From assembly GCF_040207125.1 (NCBI RefSeq), contig NZ_CP157940.1, positions 3,038,001 to 3,102,000 on the forward strand: 64,000 nucleotides of DNA. Direction: 5' to 3'. The notes under the pieces are model-generated. The model did not search any database, had not been told where the DNA came from, and saw nothing but the letters and a program-made list of their open reading frames with translations. This DNA comes from Lacrimispora sp. BS-2 (GTDB lineage: Bacteria > Bacillota > Clostridia > Lachnospirales > Lachnospiraceae). Made by a program: the position numbers and the translations under genes. Of this stretch, positions 38,358 through 48,024 are shown piece after piece (position 1 is the first letter of the stretch; the number at the start of each line of letters is the position of its first letter).

Positions 38358-38981
38358 TTAAGATTGTAATGGTTGTTTACGAATTCCATATTGCAAAATT
38401 TCTAATTTTTCCTGGAAAAGTTTCTTAATTTTTTCTTCATCCTCCGGATGATGGTAGTACCAGCCCATGCAATGAACCAGTTCAAAGAAAATCATGGACA
38501 CCAGTTTTCCAAAAGTCTCAATGCCCTGATCTTTAAAATCAGATGTATCGATGGAGCGATACATGACCTCCTGCAATTCCCGTTGGGCCTGAGTATTTTC
38601 ATGACATAAGCAGTGAGTTGTACCAAACATTTTTTCACTGTCAACAATGTTCTTGACCAGCCGTAATACATTTTCCTTCGTACTTGCTATGCTGTATTGC
38701 AAAAATGATTCCGCAGTCTTCCATATATCGCCGTTATTTCTTTCGGCGCAGTTCACCCAGCCATTCTGAAATTTTTCAGTAGCATCTTCAAAAATATATC
38801 CAAGGACATCACGCTTATCTTCAAAATAAGTATAAAAGCTTCCCCTTGATATTCCTGCAGTCTGGATTATCTTGTTAATAGAAACCTTTTCAAACGGTAC
38901 CCTCGTGAACTCTCCCACCGCGGCATCGCGGATCGTTTTCTTTTTCGCTGCCGGAAGATTATAAAACCGCTCCGTTGGCAT
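38358..38981 (-). CDS. TetR-family transcriptional regulator of the RND operon
   Basis: Regulator of 207 aa with an N-terminal helix-turn-helix: FEKVSINKIIQTAGISRGSFYTYFEDKRDVL (about residues 33-63) is the TetR signature. The C-terminal part is the variable ligand domain. It is first in the operon and its promoter is overlapped by two palindromes, so it probably represses itself and the pump genes until a substrate binds. Confidence 0.92.
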   Translation of the reverse strand: MPTERFYNLPAAKKKTIRDAAVGEFTRVPFEKVSINKIIQTAGISRGSFYTYFEDKRDVLGYIFEDATEKFQNGWVNCAERNNGDIWKTAESFLQYSIASTKENVLRLVKNIVDSEKMFGTTHCLCHENTQAQRELQEVMYRSIDTSDFKDQGIETFGKLVSMIFFELVHCMGWYYHHPEDEEKIKKLFQEKLEILQYGIRKQPLQS

Positions 38982-39034
38982 TTTTTCTTCTCTCCTTTCC
39001 CTTTTCTATGTGAATCTTTCGTCCACACAAAAAG

Positions 39035-39080
39035 GTGACAATATGTCACTTATTATAATGACACGTTGTCACCTTGTCAA
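39035..39080 (-). promoter_or_regulatory. TetR/RND operon promoter with two operators
   Basis: On the minus strand, TTGACA (39075-39080), 17-bp spacer and TATAAT (39052-39057), a full consensus. The palindrome TGACACGTTGTCA (39059-39071) lies in the spacer and GTGACAATATGTCAC (39035-39049) just after the -10. Both fit a dimeric repressor and together form a larger AAGGTGACAA/TTGTCACCTT inverted repeat. Confidence 0.85.
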
Positions 39081-39128
39081 GAAAGGTTATATTTATTTAA
39101 TAATTTTTCCAATTCTGTTTATGATTAA

Positions 39129-39317
39129 CTATTTCCTGTCCAGAAGCTCCTTTAAGGCTTCATCACTCTCTTCAATCCATACATCCTCTTCCTCTCCATT
39201 GAGACCGAGAAACTGGGCAAGAGTTTCGTTTGTGCTGCTGTTATTCCATTCTTCAATAAAATCATCAATGGCTTCAAATTCTATCTCACCGGCCAGATAC
39301 TTTTCCTTAAATGCCAT
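39129..39317 (-). CDS. Small acidic conserved hypothetical protein (62 aa)
   Basis: A 62-aa soluble, acidic protein (MAFKEKYLAGEIEFEAIDDF and on, ending ALKELLDRK). GAGAGG lies before the ATG, and it begins 15 nt after the GntR gene's stop, so it probably shares the transcript. The size, charge and position resemble small uncharacterised proteins of Lachnospiraceae. No function can be given. Confidence 0.7.
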   Translation of the reverse strand: MAFKEKYLAGEIEFEAIDDFIEEWNNSSTNETLAQFLGLNGEEEDVWIEESDEALKELLDRK

Positions 39318-39332
39318 AAAATACCTCTCTTC

Positions 39333-40007
39333 TTAATCCTGTTCTTTGATATTCTTTGATACGGTAATCTCCTGATTATCAATATGCTCCCGCATTGCTT
39401 CCTTGGCTTCCTGTACCTTCCGCTGTCTGACTGCCTTTAATATGTTGTCATGTTCCAGCAGAAGAATCTGGCGTTTGTCCTCATCCTTGATATATTCCAG
39501 GCGGTAACGGTACATCTGCTCTCTTAAATTATTGATCATCTGCACCAGCCTGTCATTGCAGGTACCTTTATAAATCACATCATGATACGCTTCATCCGTC
39601 TCCGCAATATCCATGGCATTGCCCTCTTCAACGGCCGTCTTAAATTCCTCCTGCTTTCTTTCAAGTTCCTCTACGGCCTCCGGGGTCATTCGCTGGCAGG
39701 CCAGTTCAATGGCCAGCTCCTCTAAGGATCTGCGGACCTCAAGTACATCCCTTAAGCTCTTTTCCGAAATCTTTGCAACCTCGGCTCCCTTTCTGGGCAC
39801 CATTAATACAAGCCCTTCCAGTTCCAGCTTCCGGATGGCTTCCCGGATAGGGGTGCGGCTGACTCCAAGGCGTTCCGCAAGCTGAATCTCCATAAGGCGC
39901 TCTCCCGGTGCCAGTTCTCCTTTTAAAATCGCCTGGCGCAGCGTGTTAAACACTACGTCCCGAAGCGGCAGATATTCATTCATATTAACCTTTAAATCAT
40001 TGCTCAT
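39333..40007 (-). CDS. GntR-family regulator, FadR/FCD subgroup
   Basis: Regulator of 224 aa. The winged helix-turn-helix is at residues 10-75 (ERLMEIQLAERLGVSRTPIREAIRKLELEGLV), and the C-terminal helical FCD domain contains acidic and His positions (ETDEAYHDVIYKGTCNDRL) that usually bind a metal and small acids. The ATG overlaps the end of ispE by 11 nt. The effector is unknown. A TGTATACA palindrome upstream of ispE is a candidate self-operator. Confidence 0.9.
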   Translation of the reverse strand: MSNDLKVNMNEYLPLRDVVFNTLRQAILKGELAPGERLMEIQLAERLGVSRTPIREAIRKLELEGLVLMVPRKGAEVAKISEKSLRDVLEVRRSLEELAIELACQRMTPEAVEELERKQEEFKTAVEEGNAMDIAETDEAYHDVIYKGTCNDRLVQMINNLREQMYRYRLEYIKDEDKRQILLLEHDNILKAVRQRKVQEAKEAMREHIDNQEITVSKNIKEQD

Positions 40008-40902
40008 TTGTAACCTCCCTGGTATTATAAAAATTCGTCAGATAAACCTGTTTTGCAAGGCTCTTTGCCTCGCCGTATCTCAATTCCTCATAAGCCCTTT
40101 CTGCGGCTCTGGGACTGGTAAAAATGCCAAAAACCGTGGGACCGCTTCCGCTCATTAAAGCATTTACAGCTCCCAATTCTTTAATTTTGTCCTTAATCTG
40201 TGCAATCACCGGATATTCCGGAATCGTAACCGTTTCAAGCACATTTCCCAGCCGCTCTGATATCTGGTATATGTTGTGGTTTCCAATGGCTTCGATTATT
40301 CCGTCAATATCCGGATGGTCCTCTTGACCTAATGCGGATAAATCCAGATGTTCATAAACGAACTTCGTGGATACGCTGACCCCGGGCTTTACTATGAGCA
40401 CCTGGCACTGGGGCATATCAGGAAGGGGAGTTAATATTTCCCCGATTCCTTCGCTCAGCGCAGTTCCTCTCATCAGACAATAGGGAACATCTGCTCCGAT
40501 CTTTACCCCCCGTTCCATCAGCTCTTCTCTTGTCAGGCCAAGCTGGAACATCTTATTGACTCCGAATAAAACTGCCGCCGCATCGCTGCTGCCTCCGGCC
40601 ATGCCTGCAGAAACAGGAATGAATTTATTTAAGTGAACACGGATGCCGTGAAGGACGTGAAACTCCTCCATAAGAAGCTTGGCGGCCTTATAAACCAGGT
40701 TGTTTTCATTCACCGGAAGATAATACAGATTTGTCACAACCTCAATTCCCGGAGTCTCTTTTAAGTAAATATCGATCTTATCATAAAGGCCTACGGTCTG
40801 CATGATCATTCGTACCTCATGGTATCCGTCTTCCCGTTTTCTCAAAACATCAAGTCCCAGATTAACCTTTCCATATGCTTTTAACCCCAGATGTCTTATC
40901 AT
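39997..40902 (-). CDS. ispE: 4-diphosphocytidyl-2-C-methyl-D-erythritol kinase
   Basis: Enzyme of 301 aa of the MEP isoprenoid pathway (GHMP kinase family). The start LKAYGKVNLGLDVLRKREDGYHEV and the ATP-binding loop PVSAGMAGGSSDAAAVLFG are diagnostic. The C-terminal motif NALMSGSGPTVFGIF is present. I start at ATG 40902 with GAGGG upstream; a TTG two codons earlier is also in frame. It is followed by the overlapping GntR gene. Confidence 0.94.
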   Translation of the reverse strand: MIRHLGLKAYGKVNLGLDVLRKREDGYHEVRMIMQTVGLYDKIDIYLKETPGIEVVTNLYYLPVNENNLVYKAAKLLMEEFHVLHGIRVHLNKFIPVSAGMAGGSSDAAAVLFGVNKMFQLGLTREELMERGVKIGADVPYCLMRGTALSEGIGEILTPLPDMPQCQVLIVKPGVSVSTKFVYEHLDLSALGQEDHPDIDGIIEAIGNHNIYQISERLGNVLETVTIPEYPVIAQIKDKIKELGAVNALMSGSGPTVFGIFTSPRAAERAYEELRYGEAKSLAKQVYLTNFYNTREVTNEQ

Positions 40903-40954
40903 AGGCAAACATCCCTCACTTTTTATTCTTTAGGATTGTATTTTTGCATTATTT

Positions 40955-40962
40955 TGTATACA
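40955..40962. promoter_or_regulatory. TGTATACA palindrome upstream of ispE-gntR
   Basis: A TGTATACA palindrome followed by GTATTTAGTATAT lies about 50 bp before ispE. It resembles GntR/FCD operators, so it may serve autoregulation by the downstream GntR protein (inference). Confidence 0.4.
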
Positions 40963-41141
40963 GTATTTAGTATATAACGAAATCAGAAAAAGTACAAGAG
41001 GTTTATTCCCTAATATGTTTCCTGCATTGTTAAATTTTCATAAACAATGTTAATAGCCGCTTGCTCCTTTTTTTGAACAAACGGCTATGTAAAATTCTGT
41101 GGCAGTGCTGCTCTTCTTCTTATAGCTCTCTCATTTTTATT

Positions 41142-41720
41142 TCAGAGAAATTCCTCCATCTCTTTCTCCATCCGTCTTAAGGCTATGGCATACTTCTTAA
41201 ATTCCTCTGCTGCCAGTTCCTTCTTCTCTCCCTTATAGCAGATACGGTGCTCCATACTGGCCCATAAGTCCATGGACATGGTGCGGAGCTGAATTTCTAC
41301 CGGATAGTATTCCATGCCATCGGTGTGATAGACAGGAACTCCAAAAACAATGTGAAAGCTTCTATATCCATTGGGCTTTGGATTGGCAATATAATCACTT
41401 TCTTTAATAATCACAATATCCGACTGCTTCTTTAACAGGCAGACAATGTCATAGATATTCTTCACAAAATAGCAGATGACCCTGATTCCTGCAACATCCG
41501 TCAGACAGTCTCTGGCCGAATCCACGCTGGTCTCATATCCGTTCTTTTCCAGCTTGTTCTCAATGCTTTCCTTTTGCTTGATTCTGTGCTGGATATGATG
41601 GATGGGGTAATTCTGGTTCTTTCTCCTGTAATCATTATTCAGCACATCCACTCTCACACGGATGTTTTTAAGCGCATCCTCATAGGGCTGAATAAAACAG
41701 AGATACTCTTCTTCAGTCAT
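41142..41720 (-). CDS. Small alarmone (p)ppGpp synthetase, RelQ-like
   Basis: A stand-alone RelA/SpoT synthetase-domain protein of 192 aa that makes (p)ppGpp from ATP and GDP/GTP. Motifs seen are AGIRVICYFVKNIYDI, PNGYRSFHIVFGVP and the synthetase signature EIQLRTMSMDLWASMEHRICYK. No hydrolase (HD), TGS or ACT domain is present. The ATG at 41720 has GGGAGG in front, so the six extra codons upstream are unlikely to be used. Resembles B. subtilis RelQ (YjbM) in size. Confidence 0.9.
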   Translation of the reverse strand: MTEEEYLCFIQPYEDALKNIRVRVDVLNNDYRRKNQNYPIHHIQHRIKQKESIENKLEKNGYETSVDSARDCLTDVAGIRVICYFVKNIYDIVCLLKKQSDIVIIKESDYIANPKPNGYRSFHIVFGVPVYHTDGMEYYPVEIQLRTMSMDLWASMEHRICYKGEKKELAAEEFKKYAIALRRMEKEMEEFL

Positions 41721-41877
41721 ATTCCACCTCCCAGGCATTTCCCTGTCACAGTTATTAAGTATATCTTTTTTTTGTGTCTATATGGTGTCCATAGTATATC
41801 TTTTTAGAAATCGCTTTTCAGATTTCTGATAAAAGGCAGTGCTCTTTACTGCCGTCCATAAAAATTTCCTCATACGC

Positions 41878-41922
41878 AAAAAACAGCCGGCCGGGGATAC
41901 ATGGGCGATCCCCGGCCGGCTG
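41878..41922 (-). terminator. Strong terminator after the YesL-type gene
   Basis: CAGCCGGCCGGGGAT (41884-41898) pairs perfectly with ATCCCCGGCCGGCTG (41908-41922), followed on the minus strand by T6. Confidence 0.95.
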
Positions 41923-41932
41923 TTGGCAGGAA

Positions 41933-42715
41933 TTATTCCTGCCCTTCTTGCGTTTCTTTTACATTTGTTTCCTCGTTCTCAGGCATCTCTTCCCCATGCT
42001 CATCACCCTTTGCCATCAAAATGCTGCTCACAGATTCTTCCTCATCTGAAAACAACGGCCTTAGCTCGTCCCTCTTTTCCTCCTCCTTAGGAATATACTG
42101 ATCAAATACAGGAGTCAGGATATAGGAATTGATAAACGCCAGCAGCGGAAACCCGAACAGCATGAATATCATCAGCATCGGCGGTATCATAAATACGAAT
42201 CCTGCCGCCAGCAGCACCCCATCAATGGCAATCAGCCCAATGGTGCGGAATAAATGGCGCAGGGACATAAAAAAGGCATTGAAAAAGGTGCGTTTTACTG
42301 TGTTGAAAAATCTGGCCTGAAGCGGGAAAATATACGTAAAAATAGCCGCATAAATAAGAGCCATTGCCAGGAATACGGTAACCATTACCGTCCGTAAGGA
42401 CCCGGATCCTGTATACAGTCTGGTAAAGAAGTACATATCGACCCCAAGGATCATTCCCACTGCTAAAAGGATAAGCCATATTGCCGTGGACTGTTTAAAA
42501 TTCTCTTTAAATGACTTAAAAAAAGAACGGATGGTATATCCATCGTCATCTCTTGCAAGCTTCAGGGTTACATAATATACGGCTGTAGTAGAAGCTCCTA
42601 TGGTAAAAATAGGAATGCTGCATATCAGCCACAGAATATTTAAAATGATCAAATCTCCAAATTTACCGATAAACCGCCATACCGGATTATCATAGTTAAA
42701 AAAGCCAGAAAACAT
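41933..42715 (-). CDS. YesL-family (DUF624) membrane protein
   Basis: Membrane protein of 260 aa with about five membrane spans. The N-terminal pattern GDLIILNILWLICSIPIFTIGASTTAVYYVTLKL is the hallmark of the YesL/DUF624 family, often linked to carbohydrate ABC transporters and of unknown function. The C-terminus is a long acidic, glutamate-rich tail (PEREEKRDELRPLF-like; ends NVKETQEGQE). No sugar-transport genes adjoin here. Confidence 0.88.
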   Translation of the reverse strand: MFSGFFNYDNPVWRFIGKFGDLIILNILWLICSIPIFTIGASTTAVYYVTLKLARDDDGYTIRSFFKSFKENFKQSTAIWLILLAVGMILGVDMYFFTRLYTGSGSLRTVMVTVFLAMALIYAAIFTYIFPLQARFFNTVKRTFFNAFFMSLRHLFRTIGLIAIDGVLLAAGFVFMIPPMLMIFMLFGFPLLAFINSYILTPVFDQYIPKEEEKRDELRPLFSDEEESVSSILMAKGDEHGEEMPENEETNVKETQEGQE

Positions 42716-42867
42716 ATGTTCTTCCCCTTCTCATAGTGGCATTAAAGGATATTATAGCGGATTTGCCCTTAAAAAGCAAACGTTCTTTCTTTTTTCACCA
42801 AAATTTCATTTTTATTTTAATGAAAATCCGTCGTTGTGTGATATAATGAGCTTGCTCATCGGCGTGA

Positions 42868-42910
42868 ACGGTGAATGTTGATCATGAACCGCAGGTTCAT
42901 GATATAATTA
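42868..42910 (+). promoter_or_regulatory. Palindrome-containing promoter region
   Basis: ATCATGAACC-GCA-GGTTCATGAT is a perfect 10-bp inverted repeat ending in a TATAAT-like sequence (GATATAATTA), about 40 bp before the next gene's start. It may be an operator overlapping the promoter. Confidence 0.5.
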
Positions 42911-42946
42911 AAAAAGTACCTGCAATAACAAAGAAAGAGGTAAATT

Positions 42947-43648
42947 ATGACCCCATACGAAGACAAAACCCTGAAAGACTCCCTGCGGGAGGAACGGGAC
43001 AAACTAAAAAATATGAGCCTAAAAGACAGGCTCTGGTACATCTGGGAATATTACAAGATCCCTATCATCATTGCCGTAGTGGCCGTAGTCCTTATCTCTT
43101 CCATCGGATCAGCCGTGTATAACAACCGGTTTGAAACCGCTCTTTCCTGCGTCATTTTAAACAGCAGCCCTGCAGGTGAAGCCGATTCCGTAGATGATTA
43201 TTTTAATCAGGGCTTCCGCCAGTACATTGACCTTAAGGAGGATGTAAAGATCGATGTGGACTACTCCATGTCCCCCACCTTTGATGAATCCTCCATGAAT
43301 GAGTTTACCTATGCCCAGCTGGCTAAAATTACCGCCATGATATCCAGCAAGAGCCTGGATGTTATGATTGGGAAGCCGGATACCATAGACCACTTCGGCG
43401 AAATGGGCGGATTTATTGATTTAAAGGAAATCCTCCCTGCCGACGTTTACGACAAGGTAGAGGAGAACCTCTATTTTGTAACCAATCAGGAGACCGGTGA
43501 AAAAACGGCCTGCGGAATTTTCATCAGCAGTACTGATTTCCGCGAAAAAACCGGTCTTATTATAGATGATCCGGTTCTTTCGGTCATGAGCAATTCCACT
43601 CATACAGACACAGCCGTGGAACTGATCCGCTATGTGTTCGGGCAATAA
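42947..43648 (+). CDS. Conserved hypothetical membrane-anchored extracytoplasmic protein
   Basis: Protein of 233 aa: a charged N-terminus (KTLKDSLREERDKLKNMSLK), one membrane span at about residues 38-58 (IPIIIAVVAVVLISSIGSAV) and an extracytoplasmic domain reminiscent of solute-binding proteins (LDVMIGKPDTIDHFGEMGGFIDLKEIL). AAAGAGG is upstream. Function is unknown. Its end overlaps the convergent acetyltransferase gene by 65 bp. Confidence 0.78.
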   Translation: MTPYEDKTLKDSLREERDKLKNMSLKDRLWYIWEYYKIPIIIAVVAVVLISSIGSAVYNNRFETALSCVILNSSPAGEADSVDDYFNQGFRQYIDLKEDVKIDVDYSMSPTFDESSMNEFTYAQLAKITAMISSKSLDVMIGKPDTIDHFGEMGGFIDLKEILPADVYDKVEENLYFVTNQETGEKTACGIFISSTDFREKTGLIIDDPVLSVMSNSTHTDTAVELIRYVFGQ

Positions 43649-44333
43649 GCCGGAACCCCAGATCTTCTGCCAGTTTTATTGACGCAAGGTTCCGTTCATC
43701 AATCCTTGCATAGATTCTTTCTGAAATAGCCAGAGCAGCATAGGAAAGGATTGCCATACAGGCTTCCTTCCCATATCCCTGCTGCCTGTATGAGGAAAAA
43801 ATGTGATATCCCAGTTCCACCGGGGTATCATTATTTTTTATTGCGCTTAAAAACTCTTCCTGCCCGGTAAGCTCCATGTTGGATATCCCTGCCTTTCCCA
43901 CAAGCCGTCCTGTAACATGGTCAACTATGGCCCAGATACCGTACTCATAAAAAACGTATTGATGTCTGATATAATCATTCAGGGTTTCTTCCTTTAAAAA
44001 AAGAGCTCCCGACTTCCCGGCCTCAGGCTCATCCGGTATATCGGCAAAGTCCCGGGAGACAAATTCCCGGATTGTCAGGCGCGGGGTTTTGACAATATTC
44101 CACGGAAGTCCCTCTCTTCTCCGGACGACCCGTTCTAAAAACACATCGTCAATGTCCTTAAGATCCTCCACCACATAGGCGGCAGGCGCAAGGTTCTGGT
44201 CCGTCCGCCTACTGTCCCATAAACCAACAACGGCCCTGCCTTCCGCAAAAGCAGAACGCAGGGCCTCATGATCGTCGGATATGGTCACCTGGAAAATCTT
44301 TCCTTCTACTGTGATTTCCCGTTCCCAGTTCAT
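43584..44333 (-). CDS. GNAT-family N-acetyltransferase
   Basis: Protein of about 249 aa. An N-terminal part of some 90 residues is of unknown role; the C-terminal part (TPRLTIREFVSRDF onward) is a GNAT domain with the acetyl-CoA-binding stretch SSYRQQGYGKEACMAIL and the RimJ/RimL-like end NLASIKLAEDLGFRLIA. I start at ATG 44333, just after the cyclophilin stop; an in-frame TTG 39 nt upstream is possible. Neither start has a strong ribosome binding site. Confidence 0.82.
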   Translation of the reverse strand: MNWEREITVEGKIFQVTISDDHEALRSAFAEGRAVVGLWDSRRTDQNLAPAAYVVEDLKDIDDVFLERVVRRREGLPWNIVKTPRLTIREFVSRDFADIPDEPEAGKSGALFLKEETLNDYIRHQYVFYEYGIWAIVDHVTGRLVGKAGISNMELTGQEEFLSAIKNNDTPVELGYHIFSSYRQQGYGKEACMAILSYAALAISERIYARIDERNLASIKLAEDLGFRLIARTHSGSVPRLCLYEWNCS

Positions 44334-44337
44334 TGGT

Positions 44338-44856
44338 TTAGCAGGTCTCTGGTTCCGGATATTCTTCCCCAAAGGTTTCCACTGCCATGGACTGGATCTT
44401 CTGCTCTTTCATGGGGCGGTCATTGTAATCTGTTTTCACTTCGGCGATTTTGTTTACAATATCCATGCCCTCAGTGATCTTACCAAATGCAGCATAGGAA
44501 CCATCCAAATGCGGCGCATCCTTGTGCATGATGAAGAACTGGGAACCTGCAGAATCGGGATGCATGGCTCTTGCCATGGAAAGCACTCCCGCTGAATGCT
44601 TGAAAGCATTGGAAACGCCGTTCTGGCTGAATTCTCCCTTAACGGAATAGCCAGGGCCTCCCGTTCCGCTTCCTTCCGGGCATCCGCCCTGAATCATAAA
44701 TCCATTGATAACCCTGTGGAAGATCAGCCCGTTATAAAAGCCTTTCTTTACCAGACTGATAAAATTATTTACTGTGTTTGGTGCAATTTCCGGATAAAGC
44801 TCTGCTTTCATCACATCGCCGTTTTCCATTGTAATCGTTATAACCGGATTTTTCAT
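44338..44856 (-). CDS. Peptidyl-prolyl cis-trans isomerase, cyclophilin type
   Basis: Cytoplasmic prolyl isomerase of 172 aa. The cyclophilin motifs VINGFMIQGGCPEGSGTGGPGY, AGVLSMARAMHPDSAGSQFFI and YAAFGKITEGMDIV are clear. The ATG at 44856 follows AAAGGGAG, so the longer frame upstream is not used. The acetyltransferase gene follows directly. Confidence 0.94.
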   Translation of the reverse strand: MKNPVITITMENGDVMKAELYPEIAPNTVNNFISLVKKGFYNGLIFHRVINGFMIQGGCPEGSGTGGPGYSVKGEFSQNGVSNAFKHSAGVLSMARAMHPDSAGSQFFIMHKDAPHLDGSYAAFGKITEGMDIVNKIAEVKTDYNDRPMKEQKIQSMAVETFGEEYPEPETC

Positions 44857-44997
44857 GTTTTTCTCCCTTTCTACTTTCCTGCCCATGTTCTTTGGGCATA
44901 AAGGTATGCCTGACGCATGTTGCGCCAGACTCCGCATATGGCTATATTTTATCAAATCCTTATGCGTTTGTATAGCCCTATTTCAATGCTAAAAATC

Positions 44998-47715
44998 CTA
45001 AAGCAGTTCCCCATATCTTCTGACAAAAAGCTTTTTAAAAATAGTCACCAGAACCATATACAGGAGTATGGTCAGCACCAGCCAGGCAAAGTATACGGGC
45101 GGCAGCGCAGCCAGACCAATTGACAGACCAAGACCGGTAAAGGGGATGATGGTCAGAACAGCAATTCCGGTAAAAGTGAGCAGCGTCACCGGCAGCGACG
45201 CACAGCTCTGGATAAACGGTATTTTCGGCGTACGGATCATGTGTATGACAAGGGTTTGGCTCCACATGGATTCCACGAACCAGCCTGCCTGGAAAACGGC
45301 AATATAGTACGCCTGCATCGCCGGGTCAGTAAGCTGGTGGAACAACTGCCCGCCGCTCATGGCCGGGCATATGATGAAATACATCAGCAAGTATGTTGTG
45401 ACATCAAATACTGAGCTTGTGGGGCCTATCCATACCATGAACTTGCCTATAGAGGAAGCATCCCACTTTCTCGGCACAGCAAGAAATTCTTTATCCACAT
45501 TGTCCCACGGAATCGCTGTACAGCTTAAATCATAAATCAGGTTAAGCAGTATCAGATGAATCGGCATCATCGGCAGAAAGGGCAGAAAGGCGCTGGCCGC
45601 CAGCACTGAGAACATATTTCCGAAATTGGAGCTTGCCGTCATCTTGATGTACTTGATCATGTTGGCATAGGTTATGCGGCCTTCGATAATCCCTTTTTCC
45701 AGCACCATCAGATCTTTTTCCAACAGGATAACATCGGCAGATTCCTTGGCAATGTCCACGGCCGTATCCACTGAAATGCCTACATCGGAAGCCTTCATAG
45801 CCGCTGCGTCATTTATGCCGTCGCCCATATAGCCGACACCGTGGCCGTTATTCCGTAAAACTGTAATGACGCGCGCCTTTTGCTGTGGAGACAGCTTAGC
45901 AAAAACACTTACTTTTTCAGCAGCTTTCCCTAAGGCTTCGTCAGTCATGTTCTCCAAATCAGAGCCAAGCAAAATGCGGTCAACCGAAATGCCCACCTGG
46001 CGGCAGACACAGCGCGTCACCTTGTCGTTATCCCCGGTAAGGATTTTCACATCTACCCCATGGGCGTTCAAGGCTTTTACCGCTGCAGCCGTAGATTCCT
46101 TCGGCGGGTCAAGAAACGCCAGATAACCCATCAATACCATTTCCGATTCATCGGCTACAGAGAACGCGCCTACGGGAGATGGATTGGTCTTTTGTGCCAC
46201 GGCGATGACACGCATCCCATCCTCATTGAGTTCATCCACCTTTTTGAGAATATATGCCCGGATATCATCGGTCAGCGGCAGAACCTTTCCCTCATATTCA
46301 GCAAAGCTGCAAATCGACAGCATTTCCTCTACCGCACCCTTTGTTATCATCTGCGTTTTGCCGTTTTGCACCACTACGCTCATGCGGCGGCGTTCAAAAT
46401 CGAAGGGAATCTCATCCACCTTTGTAAATCTGTCCGTAAGGCCGCGCAGCTCCTCCACGGCATCCTGTTCCTGCTGTGTCCGCTCAATGATAGCAATGTC
46501 CATGAGGTTTTTAAGCCCTGTCTGGTAATAGCTGTTAAGGAACGCATGGCGCAGTACCCGCGCATCTTCCTGGCCATGGATGTTTAAATGGTACTCAAGC
46601 ACTACCTTATCTTGTGTCAGCGTACCCGTTTTGTCTGTGCATAAAATGTCTATGGAACCGATGTTCTGTATGGAGTTTAAATTCTTGATAATTGTCTTTT
46701 CCTTAGACATAGCCACCGCACCTTTGGCAAGACAGGTGGTGACAATCATCGGCAGCATTTCAGGTGTAAGCCCCACCGCAATGGAAAGAGCAAACAGGAC
46801 GGCTTCCATCCAGTCGCCTTTGGTAAAGCCGTTAATAAACAATACCACCGGCACCATCACCAGCATAAAGCGGATGAGCAGCCATGATACCGAATTTACA
46901 CCTTTTTCAAAACTGGTTTGAACAGATTCTTCGCTGACATTTTTCGCCATGCTGCCAAAAATTGTATCATCACCCGTTGCTACTACTACACCAATTGCGC
47001 TGCCGCTGATAACGTTAGAACCCATAAAGGCAAGGTTCGGGCATTCGGTCACAGTATCGTAACCGTCTCTGCCGGATTCAGGAAGTTTCTCCACCGCCTC
47101 GCTTTCACCGGTCAGGGCCGACTGGCTGACGAATAAGTCTTTGGCATGCAGGATACGCATATCAGCAGGAATCATATCGCCTGCCGCAAGATGCACAATG
47201 TCACCCACCACTGCATCTTCAAGAGGAATTTCCTCTTTTCCGGCCTCCTGCCTCTGGACGCAGATGGTGGTCTTAATCATTTTCAACAGGCTCTCTGCCG
47301 AGTTTCCGCTTCTTGTTTCCTGAACCAGCCGTAAAACACCTGATATCATCACCATTGTCATAATAATAATGACGGTCATGGGGTCGGCATCTCCCGGCTC
47401 CGCTAAAATAATATCAGTGAAAGCCGATACCGCCGCCAGCCCGATGAGGATAGCGGTAAATGGATTGATAAATGCGGTGCAGATGCGATGAAACAGGGAC
47501 TTCTTTTTACCATGGGTAACCTTATTATCACCATATTTCTCGCGGGAAGCCTCCACAAGGGCATCATTTAACCCCTCTTGAGCCGTCCCCAGCTTGTTCA
47601 GCAGAATATCCGTTTTAGAAGCGGCGGCAAAGGTAAGTCTGTCGCTCACCTCATTGCGGCGTACCATTTCTGCGAGCATTTTTTTTGTTTCTATACGATT
47701 GTTTTTGTTATTCAT
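44998..47715 (-). CDS. mgtA: Magnesium-translocating P-type ATPase
   Basis: P-type ATPase (P3B, MgtA/MgtB) of 905 aa that imports Mg2+. Phosphorylation motif CTDKTGTLT, hinge motif LTGDNDKVT and [21 protein letters not shown] are seen. The membrane domain includes the ion-site helix [22 protein letters not shown] typical of MgtA. The C-terminal segment [22 protein letters not shown] is also family specific. I start at ATG 47715 behind AGGAGGTACAG-type sequence (ATGGAGGTACAGACCA). Expression should be controlled by the long leader upstream, with an M-box riboswitch and two small ORFs. Confidence 0.95.
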   Translation of the reverse strand: MNNKNNRIETKKMLAEMVRRNEVSDRLTFAAASKTDILLNKLGTAQEGLNDALVEASREKYGDNKVTHGKKKSLFHRICTAFINPFTAILIGLAAVSAFTDIILAEPGDADPMTVIIIMTMVMISGVLRLVQETRSGNSAESLLKMIKTTICVQRQEAGKEEIPLEDAVVGDIVHLAAGDMIPADMRILHAKDLFVSQSALTGESEAVEKLPESGRDGYDTVTECPNLAFMGSNVISGSAIGVVVATGDDTIFGSMAKNVSEESVQTSFEKGVNSVSWLLIRFMLVMVPVVLFINGFTKGDWMEAVLFALSIAVGLTPEMLPMIVTTCLAKGAVAMSKEKTIIKNLNSIQNIGSIDILCTDKTGTLTQDKVVLEYHLNIHGQEDARVLRHAFLNSYYQTGLKNLMDIAIIERTQQEQDAVEELRGLTDRFTKVDEIPFDFERRRMSVVVQNGKTQMITKGAVEEMLSICSFAEYEGKVLPLTDDIRAYILKKVDELNEDGMRVIAVAQKTNPSPVGAFSVADESEMVLMGYLAFLDPPKESTAAAVKALNAHGVDVKILTGDNDKVTRCVCRQVGISVDRILLGSDLENMTDEALGKAAEKVSVFAKLSPQQKARVITVLRNNGHGVGYMGDGINDAAAMKASDVGISVDTAVDIAKESADVILLEKDLMVLEKGIIEGRITYANMIKYIKMTASSNFGNMFSVLAASAFLPFLPMMPIHLILLNLIYDLSCTAIPWDNVDKEFLAVPRKWDASSIGKFMVWIGPTSSVFDVTTYLLMYFIICPAMSGGQLFHQLTDPAMQAYYIAVFQAGWFVESMWSQTLVIHMIRTPKIPFIQSCASLPVTLLTFTGIAVLTIIPFTGLGLSIGLAALPPVYFAWLVLTILLYMVLVTIFKKLFVRRYGELL

Positions 47716-47791
47716 TGGTCTGTACCTCCATTTCTTGATTTTAAAAAGATGGTTGGAAGCACAGCCCATAACTGATGAGCTACATCACTTT

Positions 47792-47884
47792 TTATGGTAA
47801 CGGAACAGAAACCACGTTTTCATTCCATAACCTTATATGTTGCTGCCCGTCAGGATCAGGGCTGCCTTGACTTCCGGTTTCCAT
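47792..47884 (-). CDS. Candidate Mg2+-sensing leader peptide (30 aa, PDPD motif)
   Basis: A 30-codon ORF in the mgtA leader, 76 nt upstream of mgtA, with GAGGTGA in front of the ATG. The peptide is METGSQGSPDPDGQQHIRLW followed by NENVVSVPLP. The alternating Pro/Asp at residues 9-12 resembles the EPDP stretch of the enterobacterial leader MgtL ([17 protein letters not shown]), which destabilises translating ribosomes at low Mg2+. Known biology covers MgtL only; extending it here is inference. The position, binding site and motif make a coding role likely. Confidence 0.6.
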   Translation of the reverse strand: METGSQGSPDPDGQQHIRLWNENVVSVPLP

Positions 47885-47970
47885 TCCGTTCACCTCGCTT
47901 ATCTTTGAAATATCTATATAAAACCCTAACAGGGTGTTGCCGAGTATCTTAACGCCCAAAAAAGGGCATG

Positions 47971-48002
47971 AAAAAACCACCGTTCAGAAAACGAAACGAT
48001 GG
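47971..48002 (-). terminator. Second intrinsic terminator in the mgtA leader
   Basis: CCATCGTT pairs with AACGGTGG (one G-U pair) and is followed by T6 on the minus strand. It lies between the 42-aa ORF and the 30-aa ORF, so it could attenuate mgtA according to translation of the first ORF. Confidence 0.65.
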
Positions 48003-48024
48003 CATAAGGAGATATCCGGCCGGC

